A stretch of 52,277 bases of DNA from a virus. The notes beneath the pieces are model-generated. The model searched no databases. It worked only from the letters and a program-made list of their open reading frames with translations, and was not told where the DNA came from. The stretch lies in the IMG/VR virus record IMGVR_UViG_3300035698_003422, positions 1 through 52,277 of that record. One strand, given 5' to 3'. The stretch's first letter is position 1, and each line of letters opens with the position of its first letter. Positions 16,593 to 25,767 of this stretch are shown here, piece after piece. The position numbers and the translations under genes were made by a program.

Positions 16593-17563
16593 CCCCAGCA
16601 CAATTAGAAGTAACACTACGCGCTAAATTCGGGTGGGCTAAATCTACTACCGGTAAGTACGGTAGAGAGATACTTACAGTATGTCCCGTGTGTAAGCGTA
16701 AGAAGATGTCGGTTAATGCTAAGTCTGGTAAGTACCAGTGCTGGCGTGGCTGTGTATCTGGAATTATATCAAAGCTGTTAAGCGATGTAGACTTTGGACG
16801 TGCCGAGTTTGGTGCTGTACCTGAGGTTAAGAAATCATCCGGCTTTATAGTCCCTGGTGAGCTTCAGCAGTTCGTAGAGCTGGACAGCAGTCATCAAGCT
16901 TTAGATTATTTACGTAATAGGAAGTTTGATCCTGCTGACTTAGCCCGTAAATACGGGCTCTGCTATTGTAGTGCAGGCAAACCTTTTATGGGCGGCGTCT
17001 TTAATACTACGAATACTATTATGATTCCATTCTATATAGCCGGAGAACTGATAGGTTGGCAGAGCAGATTGCTCTATGACCCCGATACTATGCCGGAGGA
17101 ACTATATGAGCCTATGGGGTTTATACAGGACGAAGACGGCGAATATGTAAAGCCGCCGAAGTACTTCACGATGCCCGGCATGCCTAAAGGTGAATTATTA
17201 TGGAATTACGACTGGGCCAGACAATCACAATTAGTGGTTATCTGCGAAGGCGTGTTTGACGCTATACGCGTCGGACGCTGCGCAGTGGCCACCTTCGGTA
17301 AAGGCGTAACAGACAAGCAGGTCAACGTGGTAAACTCATATTGGGATCTTGCAATTGTATTGCTTGATCCTGGTGACGCGGATGAAGAGATACTTAAGCT
17401 CTCTGGCAAGGTGCGTAACTGCGTGCCGATTATACTTAAGGGCTACAAGGATGCCGGCGAAGCCCCTACACGTGAGATATGGAAGCAGATAAATGCTGCT
17501 GTAACCGCGTATGCGGCTCCCTCGGGAGCTAAGCAATTAAAGGATTACAGGTTTATAGTATGA
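16589..17563 (+). CDS. DNA primase (zinc ribbon plus TOPRIM)
   Basis: A 324-residue primase. A four-Cys zinc ribbon has CPVC at 32-35 and CWRGC at 51-55. The TOPRIM region contains ICEGVFDAIR, with the catalytic Glu near 219, and LLDPGDAD near 258, matching the EG.fDA and D.D motifs of DnaG/gp61-type primases. It is coupled to the helicase upstream and the methyltransferase downstream by 4-nt overlaps. It makes RNA primers on the lagging strand. Confidence 0.85.
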   Translation: MTPAQLEVTLRAKFGWAKSTTGKYGREILTVCPVCKRKKMSVNAKSGKYQCWRGCVSGIISKLLSDVDFGRAEFGAVPEVKKSSGFIVPGELQQFVELDSSHQALDYLRNRKFDPADLARKYGLCYCSAGKPFMGGVFNTTNTIMIPFYIAGELIGWQSRLLYDPDTMPEELYEPMGFIQDEDGEYVKPPKYFTMPGMPKGELLWNYDWARQSQLVVICEGVFDAIRVGRCAVATFGKGVTDKQVNVVNSYWDLAIVLLDPGDADEEILKLSGKVRNCVPIILKGYKDAGEAPTREIWKQINAAVTAYAAPSGAKQLKDYRFIV

Positions 17564-18126
17564 GTAGAAAATATGTTAACGATAAATGGTGTGTACGCTG
17601 TGGTAGAACTACAATGACACCGTTTCTGCGTACAAGTATGCCTAAGATAGTTAAAGCTATAGGGCGCACATCTGACGTTACAGTGATCGACATAGGTTGC
17701 GGCAACTGCAGGAATATAAATAATATGAATGAGTTCGTTAAGGGTAGGTTTGTCGGCTACGATATGGTGGCGGATGCTCAAACTCACGTCGAGCTCGTAA
17801 AGATTAAGCTCGGTGTAGATTTCATACAAGAGCCGTGGGGGTCAGTAGACATAGTGTTAGCTGACTTCATATTTATGTTCTTATCTGAGGCTGAGCTTAA
17901 TAACGTAATTGACAGTATTAAGTACATAATCAAGGACAGTGGCGTAATAGTCATAGAGCTTTACCCTGCTAAAGACAGCAGGGTAAAGACCGAAGCTGAG
18001 ATAACCCCATTCATGGAAGCGATAGTAGCCCGGTTTAACAAAGACACTGTAATAACACGGCCAGGAACGTGGATATATATACGCAAATGCAAAGGCAAAT
18101 GCGTATTGCAATTTAGCAAGGATTAA
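17560..18126 (+). CDS. Class I SAM-dependent methyltransferase-like protein
   Basis: A 188-residue protein. The SAM-binding motif I is VIDIGCGNC (42-50), followed by an acidic strand end GYDMV and a hydrophobic VDIVLADFIFMFL strand, consistent with a Rossmann-fold methyltransferase. N-terminal CVRCG and TTMTPFLR suggest a small metal site. No DPPY/NPPY motif is seen, so a DNA adenine or cytosine target is not supported. The substrate could be a small molecule, protein or RNA. It lies between primase and polymerase. Confidence 0.7.
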   Translation: MSRKYVNDKWCVRCGRTTMTPFLRTSMPKIVKAIGRTSDVTVIDIGCGNCRNINNMNEFVKGRFVGYDMVADAQTHVELVKIKLGVDFIQEPWGSVDIVLADFIFMFLSEAELNNVIDSIKYIIKDSGVIVIELYPAKDSRVKTEAEITPFMEAIVARFNKDTVITRPGTWIYIRKCKGKCVLQFSKD

Positions 18127-18129
18127 TAA

Positions 18130-20328
18130 ATGGCGAAAAAAACAGCGAGTAAATACGCGGACTATCCCGACGCTATTATAGGCCAGGCAATGACCTTTAA
18201 AGGCAAAGCGTGGATCGGCGGAAGCGGAAGCTTCCCTTCTGATTACATGTTTGTAGGCGAAAAGCCGGGACAGGGAGAGGCTAGGACTAAAGCAGTATTC
18301 ACAGGCCCCGGAGGCCAACGCCTTTTACACAGGCTTGAGAAATTCGGTTTTGATATGCGCTCTGTGTATTATACTAATGCAGTTAAGTATGCTCTGCCTC
18401 CGGGTAAGTCTGCTAAGATAAGCGACATAACAGCGTGTAGTAAAGTATTGGCTCACGAGATCGAGGAATGTAAACCCAAGGTAATTATATGCCTAGGCGC
18501 GCAAGCGCTTAAAGCTGTGAGCGGGGCTAAGGTAGGTATTTCAGTATGCCGCGGAGAGTTCCGTGATCACCCTGACTATGATGCTAAAATCTTTGCTATG
18601 CACAGCCCCGCGTATACACTGCGATCTGAGGAAGTGCTGCCTGCGTTCGAGAAAGACATAAAGACACTTGTAGCGTATCAGAACGGTACTTACTCACATA
18701 AGTATGTTCCGCAGTTCGCCCTGGTCAAGCGTGCCGATAACCTGCGCAAGTTCGCTGACATGATTGAGGACAAGATAGAGAAAACAATCATTGTAGTTGA
18801 CTGTGAATGGCACGGAAAAAACTGGATGGACCCCGATAGGTATTTCCGGAGTGTCCAGCTTGGCTATGATCATGGTAAGGTAGTAATAGCACACTTCACG
18901 CACCCAGGCGGTGTACAGGCTATGGACGATCCTATTATGGCGTGGCAGCAGATTAAGCGTATACTCGAATCCCCTAAGGTAGGGGTGGTAGGGCATAACG
19001 TAATTGCTGACGGAGAATGGCTGCGTACGCAGAACATAGATATACGTAAAAACGTTGTATGGGATACAATGCTAGGCGAGTACATACTAAATGAGTCCGG
19101 GCCTTGGAACCTAAACGAAGTAACTATTAAGTATACTGACTACGGGCGTTATGCCATGGAGTTAGATATATGGGTTAAAGCTAATAAGGAACTGACGGAA
19201 GACGGCTATGGTTTTGTTCCCGATGAAATGCTGATGCCTTATGCCGCAATTGATGTTGATGGCCCTAGGCAGATTATGGAGAAACAGTATGCGCTTGTTA
19301 AAGAAGAGGGCTTCTTAGAGAAGCGGGGCGACTTCTGCAGTTTATGGAAGACCACCTTACGCACTCAGGAGCTCATGTACGAGCTTCAAAGCACAGGTAT
19401 GCTTGTAGACATGGAAAGACTCTCTGAGCTGATAGACGCGTACCAGGGCGTCAGAACGACGCTGCATGGCTTGATAACGTCTATGGCCGCTAATTACGGC
19501 GTACCTAACTTTAATCCCGCATCTGTACAGCAGGTGGCTAAGATGTTGTTTACTACGCTTAAGCTTAGTCCGGTAAAGTCAACTGATGGTAAAGCCTGGG
19601 GCGAGCAAGTAGGTAACACCGGACTTGATAGTGACGTGGAGATTAACCCGTCCACTGATAAGACAACGCTTGAGATCCTTGAAGATGATCATGCTTTTGT
19701 CAAGTACATGCTGCAGTTCCGCAGAATAGACCAAGCTTGTAAGACATGGTTGCGCTGGCCGGATGAACACTCCAAGTCAGGCGGCATACCCGGCCTTCTA
19801 TGGACTGACGGACGCTTACACTCCAGGTTCTCGCCGTTAACTGAGACGAGCAGATTCAGAACGTCAAAGCCTAACTCGCAGAACTGGCCTAAGAAGGCAG
19901 AAGGTTATATGATCAACATATTTGGAGGTAAGGACAAAGTTCCTCCAGGTATTCGAACTATAATTATACCCCGCAAAGGCTGGGGCTTAATGGAGGCTGA
20001 CTTCACACAGGCAGAATTATTTGTGTTGGCGGCTTTATCCGGCGATGATAACATGTGGACTGCACTGCGAACGCCTGGACGTGACTTGCATGATCTTACG
20101 GCAATTACGGCGTTTGATCTAAAGGTACTTAATCCCGCGCAAGAGATTGTGCCTGAGCAGTTCCTTATAGACATGGCGGCTAGGCTTAAAGACGTAGGCG
20201 GCGATGACAGCGAAGAGTACAAGAAATATATTAAGAGTTTGGTATACTTAGACACTAAGGGTAAGACAATGACCCGTGACGAGTTTAAGTCTACTATTCG
20301 TGTATCAGCAAAGAACCTCAATTTCGGT
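18130..20328 (+). CDS. polA: DNA polymerase I with N-terminal UDG-like domain, exon 1
   Basis: The first 733 residues of a 912-residue polymerase. A uracil-DNA-glycosylase-like domain (1-180) has FVGEKPGQGE (41-50), a G-G-rich GPGGQRLL (59-66) and HSPAY (158-162). A DnaQ-like 3'-5' exonuclease has Asp224/Glu226 (VVDCEW), GHNVIADGEW (288-297) and YAAID (371-375). Palm motif A has Asp624 (EADFTQAEL). Reading beyond 20328 quickly loses the family pattern. RVSAKNLNFG must continue at IPYG in exon 2, and both pieces join in phase. AAGGA precedes the ATG. Confidence 0.88.
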
Positions 20329-20814
20329 TGTAATACAGATGAGGTTATGTTACTTTGTGGTAGCGAAGAAGTAACAGTGGCAGCGTGATATACGATAACG
20401 TAAGCAAAGGACGGTATAGATGAATAGTAACATACACATAATGGCCACTTTGGCCAGCGGGACAATTAAGCAGGTCAGATACGAAGACGGGTACGCAGTA
20501 ATTGAGTATATTCGTAAGGGAGAGACGCGCCCGTTCAGAAAGTTTATTAGACACGATCTTTAGTAACTTACGGAGCTTTAGCAGAGATGTCCAAGGAAGG
20601 CCGAAACAAAATCGCGGAATTAAGCGGGGACGCTGAGACGCCAACCCGAACCGAAGGCTGTTGCTAACGCGTCAGTCAGGGGCAGAGCATAGAAGCTGAG
20701 GAGACAATAATGCTTCCACGAGGCCGCGACACCAAATACCACTGGTGAAAAGATATGCCGATCTATGGGGAATTTAACCCATAGTGTTGGATAAAAAGCC
20801 AACTATAACAAATG
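20329..20814 (+). ncRNA. Group I intron in the polymerase gene
   Basis: A 486-nt insertion between codon 733 (GGT, ending in U) and codon 734 (ATT). It ends with G, as group I introns do. Core-like segments can be seen: a P-like AATTAAGCGGGG, a Q-like AACCCGAACCG, an R-like GTCAGGGGCAGAGCA, and an S-like AAAGATATGCC near the 3' end. GGCA/TGCC can pair as P7. Removing it restores the conserved polymerase motif NFG-IPYGRG exactly. I could not fix the P1 internal guide pairing by eye. Confidence 0.8.
20420..20563 (+). CDS. Small intron-encoded ORF, unknown
   Basis: A 47-codon ORF inside the group I intron, starting MNSNIHIMATLASG and ending FIRHDL, with AAAGGA 8 nt upstream of the ATG. It is too short to be a homing endonuclease and carries no LAGLIDADG, GIY-YIG or HNH motif. 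It may be a real peptide or an intron-loop coincidence. Confidence 0.35.
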   Translation: MNSNIHIMATLASGTIKQVRYEDGYAVIEYIRKGETRPFRKFIRHDL

Positions 20815-21354
20815 ATTCCTTATGGACGCGGGGCAGCAGCGATTGCCACGCAAGTAAAAGCTGAGACTGGGACAGACAAGACAGTCGGCGAACTTGAGAT
20901 AGAGATAACTAAGATGGTTACTGCGTGGAAGGAAGAGACTTATCCAACCGCGTGGGGCTATATGCAGGAATGTGCTGCTAGTATTTACGATCCGGGCTTC
21001 CTGGTTAATCCGTGGGGGCGCAAACGTAGATTCCATGTTAGCGGCCCCGCAACCCGCCCCGAGCTTGAGCGACAGGCGCAGAACTGGCCTATCCAGAGTA
21101 CAGTGGCTGATACAGCACAGATTACTATGGATAGAATGGACGTCTGGCGTGCTAGATACAATATGCGGTTTAAGCTGCAGAACCAGATACACGATGCTCT
21201 AATGATTGAATACCCGTTGGAAGAGCGCGATGCCTGCATTGATATGTTCAATAATACAATGGGCAATATAGACATACCTGTAGGAGGTAAGTATGGAAAG
21301 CTGAGACTAGCCATAGATATAGACGTATACAATCGCTGGGGCGAGAAAGAATGA
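20815..21354 (+). CDS. polA: DNA polymerase I, exon 2
   Basis: The last 179 residues of the polymerase. IPYGRGA completes the O-helix motif B with RVSAKNLNFG of exon 1. WPIQSTVAD (91-99 of this exon) and motif C QIHDALMIEY (His859, Asp860 of the joined protein) complete the family A active site. An ATG by chance lies just before the splice site, inside the intron. The joined protein has glycosylase-like, proofreading and polymerase parts and would be the phage replicase. Confidence 0.88.
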   Translation: MPYGRGAAAIATQVKAETGTDKTVGELEIEITKMVTAWKEETYPTAWGYMQECAASIYDPGFLVNPWGRKRRFHVSGPATRPELERQAQNWPIQSTVADTAQITMDRMDVWRARYNMRFKLQNQIHDALMIEYPLEERDACIDMFNNTMGNIDIPVGGKYGKLRLAIDIDVYNRWGEKE

Positions 21355-21376
21355 TACAAACAAAAAAGGTAGTATA

Positions 21377-21631
21377 ATGCATTATGCAAACGGAAGAAAA
21401 GCTAAAAAAGGCGATATCATCGTCGGTTTAGGCTATGGTCACATACCGATAGTCGGGGTAGTCACCAACACAATTACTGGGACAGATACATGTAACGTAG
21501 AAGTTGTGTCATTGACGTGTCCTGGATTACTAACATTAACAGCAAGCGAGTGCTTACTAGGTACTGACATCAAGTGTGTCGGCAAAGTATGCACGTGTAA
21601 CTCTAAGCCTCAAATGGCAAAGGAAGAATAA
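21377..21631 (+). CDS. Small beta-rich protein, unknown
   Basis: An 84-residue protein beginning MHYANGRKAKKGDIIVG. The KKGDIIVGLGY start resembles small KOW/SH3-like beta barrels found in phages and usually of unknown role. It has two closely spaced Cys near the C-terminus (CTCN). It lies between the polymerase and the ssDNA-binding candidate, and its stop is followed at once by the next ATG. Confidence 0.6.
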   Translation: MHYANGRKAKKGDIIVGLGYGHIPIVGVVTNTITGTDTCNVEVVSLTCPGLLTLTASECLLGTDIKCVGKVCTCNSKPQMAKEE

Positions 21632-21632
21632 C

Positions 21633-22943
21633 ATGGGTTTTAATGACCAAGTAAAAGACAGAAAACGTGGAGGCCGGCGCTCAATCTTTAAAGATGGCGT
21701 GCGTGAAAAATATATGGCGGGAGCGCAACCGATTAATTTCAGGCTGCTGCCGGCATTCCATCCAGATAACGACGATCCGGCTACTTCGTGGATTCAGTCT
21801 CTGACCCCTGAAGGTAAATTGACGGAATGGGGCTATATGATAAAGCTCGTAAGGTTTGCGGGTCACGGAACCGGAGGAGCTAGTCGTCGTGATATTTTAT
21901 CACTGCAGACGTTCTCTACACCAGAGAACCCTCTGACATGCCCGCTTGAGGTAATGTACAATGCTATTCAATCAGACCCCAGTACGTGGGGTTACCTGCT
22001 TGAAGGTACTGGCCCTCCTGATAAGGACGGTAAGAAGTCCCGCAAGGGTACTCCGTTCGGGCGTATAGGCGAGCTGCTGCTCTGCAACATCTTCGATGTG
22101 CATGACCCGACTAAAGGTACGCAGTTAGGGATGTTCAGTACTGGCGCCGCTAATAAGCTTATAGATCAGCGCGATGGTTTGGTATTTATGCCAAATACAC
22201 AGGCTGGACTTGAAGAGCTTATTAAGACTAACTATATGATGTCCTACGCTCACGGCGACTTGACAGATCCTAATTCAGGGCTGCTTCTCGTTCTGGATAA
22301 AGGGACTGATAAGGGTGATTTCTCAGCCTACCGTATTGCTGTCTTTACAGACGCGCAGCGCCAGGTTTCGAGGGCACATCGTATAGATCAAGGCCTGCTA
22401 TCTCAGCGGTATGATCTACGCAAGCCTGAGACGTTCTTGGATATGCCTACAGAGGACTCTATTGTTGAGACCCTTGTAACGTTGTTCAATGGAAGATCTC
22501 CGATGGGTTATCACGAGCATGCATTGCTTCGCTTGGCCTTCCCGGATAAGCAGATCCCTGAGCCTCCTCCGATGCTTGGGCCTCCACCGATAGTTGGCGG
22601 TGGCTTTGCGCCCCCTCCTGCGGCTGGTGGCTTTGCGCCCCCTGCTGCTGCTATTCCGGCTGCTCCTGCGGCTGGTGGCTTTGCGCCCCCTGCTGCTGCT
22701 ATTCCGGCTGCTGCTGCTATTCCGGCTGCTCCTGCACCTGTGGCTCCTGCTGCACCTGTGGCTCCTGCTGCACCTGTGGCTCCTGCTGCACCTGTGGCTC
22801 CTGCTGCACCTGTGGCTCCTGCTATTGTCGGACAACCTGGCGTCGGCGTACAGCCCACAACTCCAGCGCCTGCGGCTCCTGTACCAGGGGACCCTGTTCC
22901 TGCGTTTGACCAGGATAAGTTCCTGCGCGACCTCCAGGAATAA
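21633..22943 (+). CDS. Putative ssDNA-binding protein with Ala/Pro tail
   Basis: A 436-residue protein. The start at ATG 21633 was chosen for its AAGGAAG site. Residues 1-310 are a globular domain with basic and aromatic patches (RRSIFKDGVREKYM, RLLPAFHPD). Residues 315-425 are Ala/Pro/Val-rich repeats. The end, FDQDKFLRDLQE, is acidic. A globular domain, a flexible linker and an acidic tail, placed between polymerase and recombinase, fit a phage single-strand DNA-binding protein (gp32 analogue). There is no clear OB-fold signature, so the function is inferred from architecture and context. Confidence 0.6.
   Translation: MGFNDQVKDRKRGGRRSIFKDGVREKYMAGAQPINFRLLPAFHPDNDDPATSWIQSLTPEGKLTEWGYMIKLVRFAGHGTGGASRRDILSLQTFSTPENPLTCPLEVMYNAIQSDPSTWGYLLEGTGPPDKDGKKSRKGTPFGRIGELLLCNIFDVHDPTKGTQLGMFSTGAANKLIDQRDGLVFMPNTQAGLEELIKTNYMMSYAHGDLTDPNSGLLLVLDKGTDKGDFSAYRIAVFTDAQRQVSRAHRIDQGLLSQRYDLRKPETFLDMPTEDSIVETLVTLFNGRSPMGYHEHALLRLAFPDKQIPEPPPMLGPPPIVGGGFAPPPAAGGFAPPAAAIPAAPAAGGFAPPAAAIPAAAAIPAAPAPVAPAAPVAPAAPVAPAAPVAPAAPVAPAIVGQPGVGVQPTTPAPAAPVPGDPVPAFDQDKFLRDLQE
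22626..22823 (+). repeat. Ala/Pro-coding repeats
   Basis: Five exact copies of an 18-bp unit (22734-22823, coding APVAPA) follow two imperfect 48-bp units coding GGFAPPAAAIPAAPAA-like sequence. These repeats make the flexible linker of the preceding gene and could vary in copy number between isolates. Confidence 0.85.
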
Positions 22944-22954
22944 ATAACTGAATA

Positions 22955-22978
22955 GGCGCCCTGTCAATGCAGGGCGCC
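22955..22978 (+). terminator. GC-rich hairpin before the recombinase gene
   Basis: A 9-bp perfect stem GGCGCCCTG / CAGGGCGCC with loop TCAATG. Only GACTTATT follows, so it is a weak terminator or an attenuator/processing hairpin. It includes a possible upstream ATG (22967), which argues for the downstream start of the next gene. Confidence 0.5.
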
Positions 22979-22996
22979 GACTTATTAGGATATATT

Positions 22997-24373
22997 ATGG
23001 CACCTAGAAAAAAGAAACTTAAAGAAAAGCCTGTATCAAGAACAGATAAACTTATAGGAAGATTAGCCGCGCAAGGCACTACTGCCGAGACAGTATCTAC
23101 TGCTATGGAGCGTTGGCGCTACATAGACTTCGTATGTCCAAAAACACGGCTGCCTTGTATCACAATGGAGTGGTTCATGGGAATGCGTGGATTTCTTGCC
23201 GGACGTATGATGCAGCTCAGAGCTAAATACTCGCAAGGTAAATCATCTTACATGTACTTGGCCTATGCGATGGGGCAGATAAGCGCTGACGCTATCTGTG
23301 CACATATCGAGACAGAGGGAGCCCCGGCACCTGCGGACTTTATCGGTACAATAGGCGCTGACCCACGTACGTTAATGTATATAACATCGCTGACATTAGA
23401 AGCCTGCACAAAAGACGCTGACAATCTTATCTGTAATATACGCGGAGGATTTGGCGGGAGCGTATCTAAAGAAGGTAGGATTAAGAAAACGGTATTCGAC
23501 GATCCGATAGATCCTGATAACGAAGTTCCGGTAATGCTTGGGATTGATTCACTTAGTTCGCTGGGTATTGAGAAGTATGCTAGCCAGGATGTCGCCAATC
23601 TAGGCGCTACACAGCAGGTTGCCTACCACGCGAAAAAGATCAGAGAGTATCTACGTGATCGCGTAGGCCGCTTTGATAAGACACAAACAGTTGTAATGCT
23701 TGCCTCGCATGAGACGGCGAGAATACCTAAAGCAGGTGACTTCAATAAAGAAACTAAGTCTTCACTTGCGCAAGAGGCAATCGGTATCCACGCCACATTC
23801 GGACTTGATCTCGATGCTAAGAAGTGGATCTTAAAAGAACAAGGAACTGAGATAGGCAGCATAATTACGCTGTACACGTTTAAGAATAAAGTGTCACCAA
23901 GGCACCGAAAAATAACATTGTATCTTGATTTCCTTAACGGATTTGACATGGTTAAAACAGACGCTGATTTCCTTTTAGGGCATCCTGAGTCGCCATTAGC
24001 TGAACGGTACTTACCTAAAGCTGATAAGGTGGCAATGCATGCGTACCGGCATAGTGGCAGAGTATTCTGCCGTGCTATATCAGATAAGCCGTTCAGTTCC
24101 GACGAGGACTTTCTTCGCGCATTTTATGCGAATGAACCTATGCTTCAATGGGCGCGTGAGGTATTACGAATTCGTGGGTTTGGATTTGACTTCGAAAAAA
24201 TGTTTATGAATACACCAAACGGAGAGATGCCGGATGCAGCTGAACAAGACGCTGAAGCAGCAAAGGGATACAAAGGACTTGCCGACATTGCAGAACCTGC
24301 AGTCGAAGCCGCAGCCCCTGAAGCCAGTGAGCCTGCCGAAGAAGTTAAAGCTCCCGAAACTGACGACACGTGA
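22997..24373 (+). CDS. RecA/UvsX-like recombinase
   Basis: A 458-residue protein. ATG 22997 is preferred because AGGA lies 7 nt upstream, while ATG 22967 is buried in a hairpin. The Walker A motif AKYSQGKS (76-83) fits [AG]x4GK[ST]. Walker B is VMLGIDSLSSLG. An LASHE strand end resembles the RecA-core sensor region. The tail (about 410-458) is Ala/Glu/Pro-rich and acidic. It probably forms filaments on ssDNA with the upstream SSB candidate. The 3' end overlaps the MmcB-like gene. Confidence 0.75.
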   Translation: MAPRKKKLKEKPVSRTDKLIGRLAAQGTTAETVSTAMERWRYIDFVCPKTRLPCITMEWFMGMRGFLAGRMMQLRAKYSQGKSSYMYLAYAMGQISADAICAHIETEGAPAPADFIGTIGADPRTLMYITSLTLEACTKDADNLICNIRGGFGGSVSKEGRIKKTVFDDPIDPDNEVPVMLGIDSLSSLGIEKYASQDVANLGATQQVAYHAKKIREYLRDRVGRFDKTQTVVMLASHETARIPKAGDFNKETKSSLAQEAIGIHATFGLDLDAKKWILKEQGTEIGSIITLYTFKNKVSPRHRKITLYLDFLNGFDMVKTDADFLLGHPESPLAERYLPKADKVAMHAYRHSGRVFCRAISDKPFSSDEDFLRAFYANEPMLQWAREVLRIRGFGFDFEKMFMNTPNGEMPDAAEQDAEAAKGYKGLADIAEPAVEAAAPEASEPAEEVKAPETDDT

Positions 24374-24830
24374 TATTGAGTTATTACTGTCGGAGCATTT
24401 TGATTACGTACAGAACATAATGGTCCCTAACGTAAGTTGGGGCCTGCTTAATCACGAAGCTGACATACTGATAGTCAGGAAATCTGGATGGATCGACGAG
24501 ATCGAGATAAAGATAACGGCGTCAGACTTAAGGTGTGACCAGCTCAAAAATCGAGGCAGAGGCCATATGCGCGATAAACATGTACATAAGCTGTGGTTCT
24601 GCGTACCGGAGAAGCTGGCCGAAATGCCAGAGATCCCGGAGCGCGCAGGAATCCTATCTGTGGTATACAACGAGAACTGGCACCGCTATCAGATAAAATC
24701 TATACGCGGACCTAAGATAGACAAGGACGCCGTCAAGCCTGACATACACACAATACATAAATTATTGCGACTTGGTGTAATGCGTATCTGGTCTTTAAAA
24801 GCAAAACTGAGGAGAGTACAAAAGAAATGA
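24234..24830 (+). CDS. MmcB-like DNA repair nuclease
   Basis: The catalytic core follows a PD-(D/E)xK pattern: NHEADILIV (Glu75, Asp77) then EIEIKITASD (Glu91, Lys93), with downstream His-rich HVHKLWFCVPEKL. This resembles the MmcB-type putative endonuclease family. The start is uncertain. ATG 24234 gives a 140-nt overlap with the recombinase gene and a basic Pro/Lys/Leu N-terminus; ATG 24420 would cut into the domain start. No Shine-Dalgarno decides between them, though GGAGAG lies 9 nt before ATG 24234. It ends in an ATGA overlap. Confidence 0.65.
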   Translation: MQLNKTLKQQRDTKDLPTLQNLQSKPQPLKPVSLPKKLKLPKLTTRDIELLLSEHFDYVQNIMVPNVSWGLLNHEADILIVRKSGWIDEIEIKITASDLRCDQLKNRGRGHMRDKHVHKLWFCVPEKLAEMPEIPERAGILSVVYNENWHRYQIKSIRGPKIDKDAVKPDIHTIHKLLRLGVMRIWSLKAKLRRVQKK

Positions 24831-25369
24831 ATCATCAAGCCTGGACAAAAGTAAAACAGCAATACGACAGTGGTGCTAGAACCAGCACGCAGAGTACTGA
24901 CGATATGATAGCGCGCCGCATCTTGAAAGGTATGGACATAAAGACTAAAGATCTTATTGAAGTCGAGAAGGTGCTAGACTTGTTTGACGACGAGACGACA
25001 GAGCGTCCGATGATAGACAGAGTAAAGACTATCCTATATAGGACTAGACCTGGTATCTTCGGTGCAGCGCAAAGCAGTGCTGTATACGCTTTAGATACTA
25101 TGACGTGTAAAGCAGATAACAGTAAAGAAGTATTGGCATTACTCGAAGACTATCTTAATAACAAGCTAGTGAAGCTGCCTGTAATATTTACCAGAGTTAA
25201 AGACACGAGTAAGTGTGCGGCTTATGCAGCCGTCTATGCGCCTAACTGCGCAAGTAGTGGGATTATTCCGCCGTTCAATGCTATCGGCAAGTTCCACAAC
25301 TTCTGGATAATTGCGCAGGAAATAGACGTGTTTATACGTCAATTTGGACCATATGATATTACCTACTGA
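24827..25369 (+). CDS. Unknown protein
   Basis: A 180-residue protein, helical in its first half and with a Cys-containing segment AAYAAVYAPNCASSG later. It starts by ATGA overlap with the MmcB-like gene, with GGAG upstream. No family is recognised. It is part of the tightly packed recombination-to-nucleotide operon. Confidence 0.65.
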   Translation: MNHQAWTKVKQQYDSGARTSTQSTDDMIARRILKGMDIKTKDLIEVEKVLDLFDDETTERPMIDRVKTILYRTRPGIFGAAQSSAVYALDTMTCKADNSKEVLALLEDYLNNKLVKLPVIFTRVKDTSKCAAYAAVYAPNCASSGIIPPFNAIGKFHNFWIIAQEIDVFIRQFGPYDITY

Positions 25370-25766
25370 ACGCGTAACCTTGCGCCTTATTAAACTTGAC
25401 CTACGGGCTACCTGCGACTTTCTATGTCAGGCAATGCTTGATAACAGCGCAGAGCTGTTAGAGTTTAAAGATAAAAAGTCGTGGTTTGTCACCGCTTTTA
25501 CTATGCCGCTTATTGAGATGTCTATACCAGAGTCAACGCAGGACGTAATAGCTGAGTGCGTAGATATGTTTAGTGGTTTAAAATCTGCTAAACGTAAGAG
25601 TATAGTATACGGTGATATCGTATCGATTAATAATACTGATTGGATGTTACTAGACATAGAGTCTGGCAACAAATTAAATGCGAATGACTTCCAGGTCATA
25701 CCTATAGAGTCCGCATTAAGTGATCTGTGCGCAGTTAACACACGCGCACAACTAACTGGAGTTTAA
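25353..25766 (+). CDS. Unknown protein
   Basis: A 137-residue protein (ATG 25353; TTG 25344 is possible). It overlaps the previous gene by 17 nt. Mixed alpha/beta, with a KRKSIVYGDIVSINNTDWMLLDI segment that looks like a small beta barrel (read as KRKSIVYGDIV then NTDWMLLDI). No known family is recognised. Confidence 0.6.
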   Translation: MILPTERVTLRLIKLDLRATCDFLCQAMLDNSAELLEFKDKKSWFVTAFTMPLIEMSIPESTQDVIAECVDMFSGLKSAKRKSIVYGDIVSINNTDWMLLDIESGNKLNANDFQVIPIESALSDLCAVNTRAQLTGV

Positions 25767-25767
25767 C

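Noticed and set aside
20329-20388. Polymerase reading on to 20388 as a natural C-terminus
   Set aside because: The protein would lose motifs B and C; joining to 20815 restores both motifs in phase, so this tail is intron sequence.
19905-20465. 186-codon minus-strand ORF across the polymerase exon 1 end
   Set aside because: It is antisense to conserved polymerase motifs and the intron; composition is that of a shadow frame.
22416-22967. Long minus-strand ORF with Arg/Ser repeats
   Set aside because: It is the mirror of the Ala/Pro repeats of the SSB-like gene; the composition follows from the repeats.
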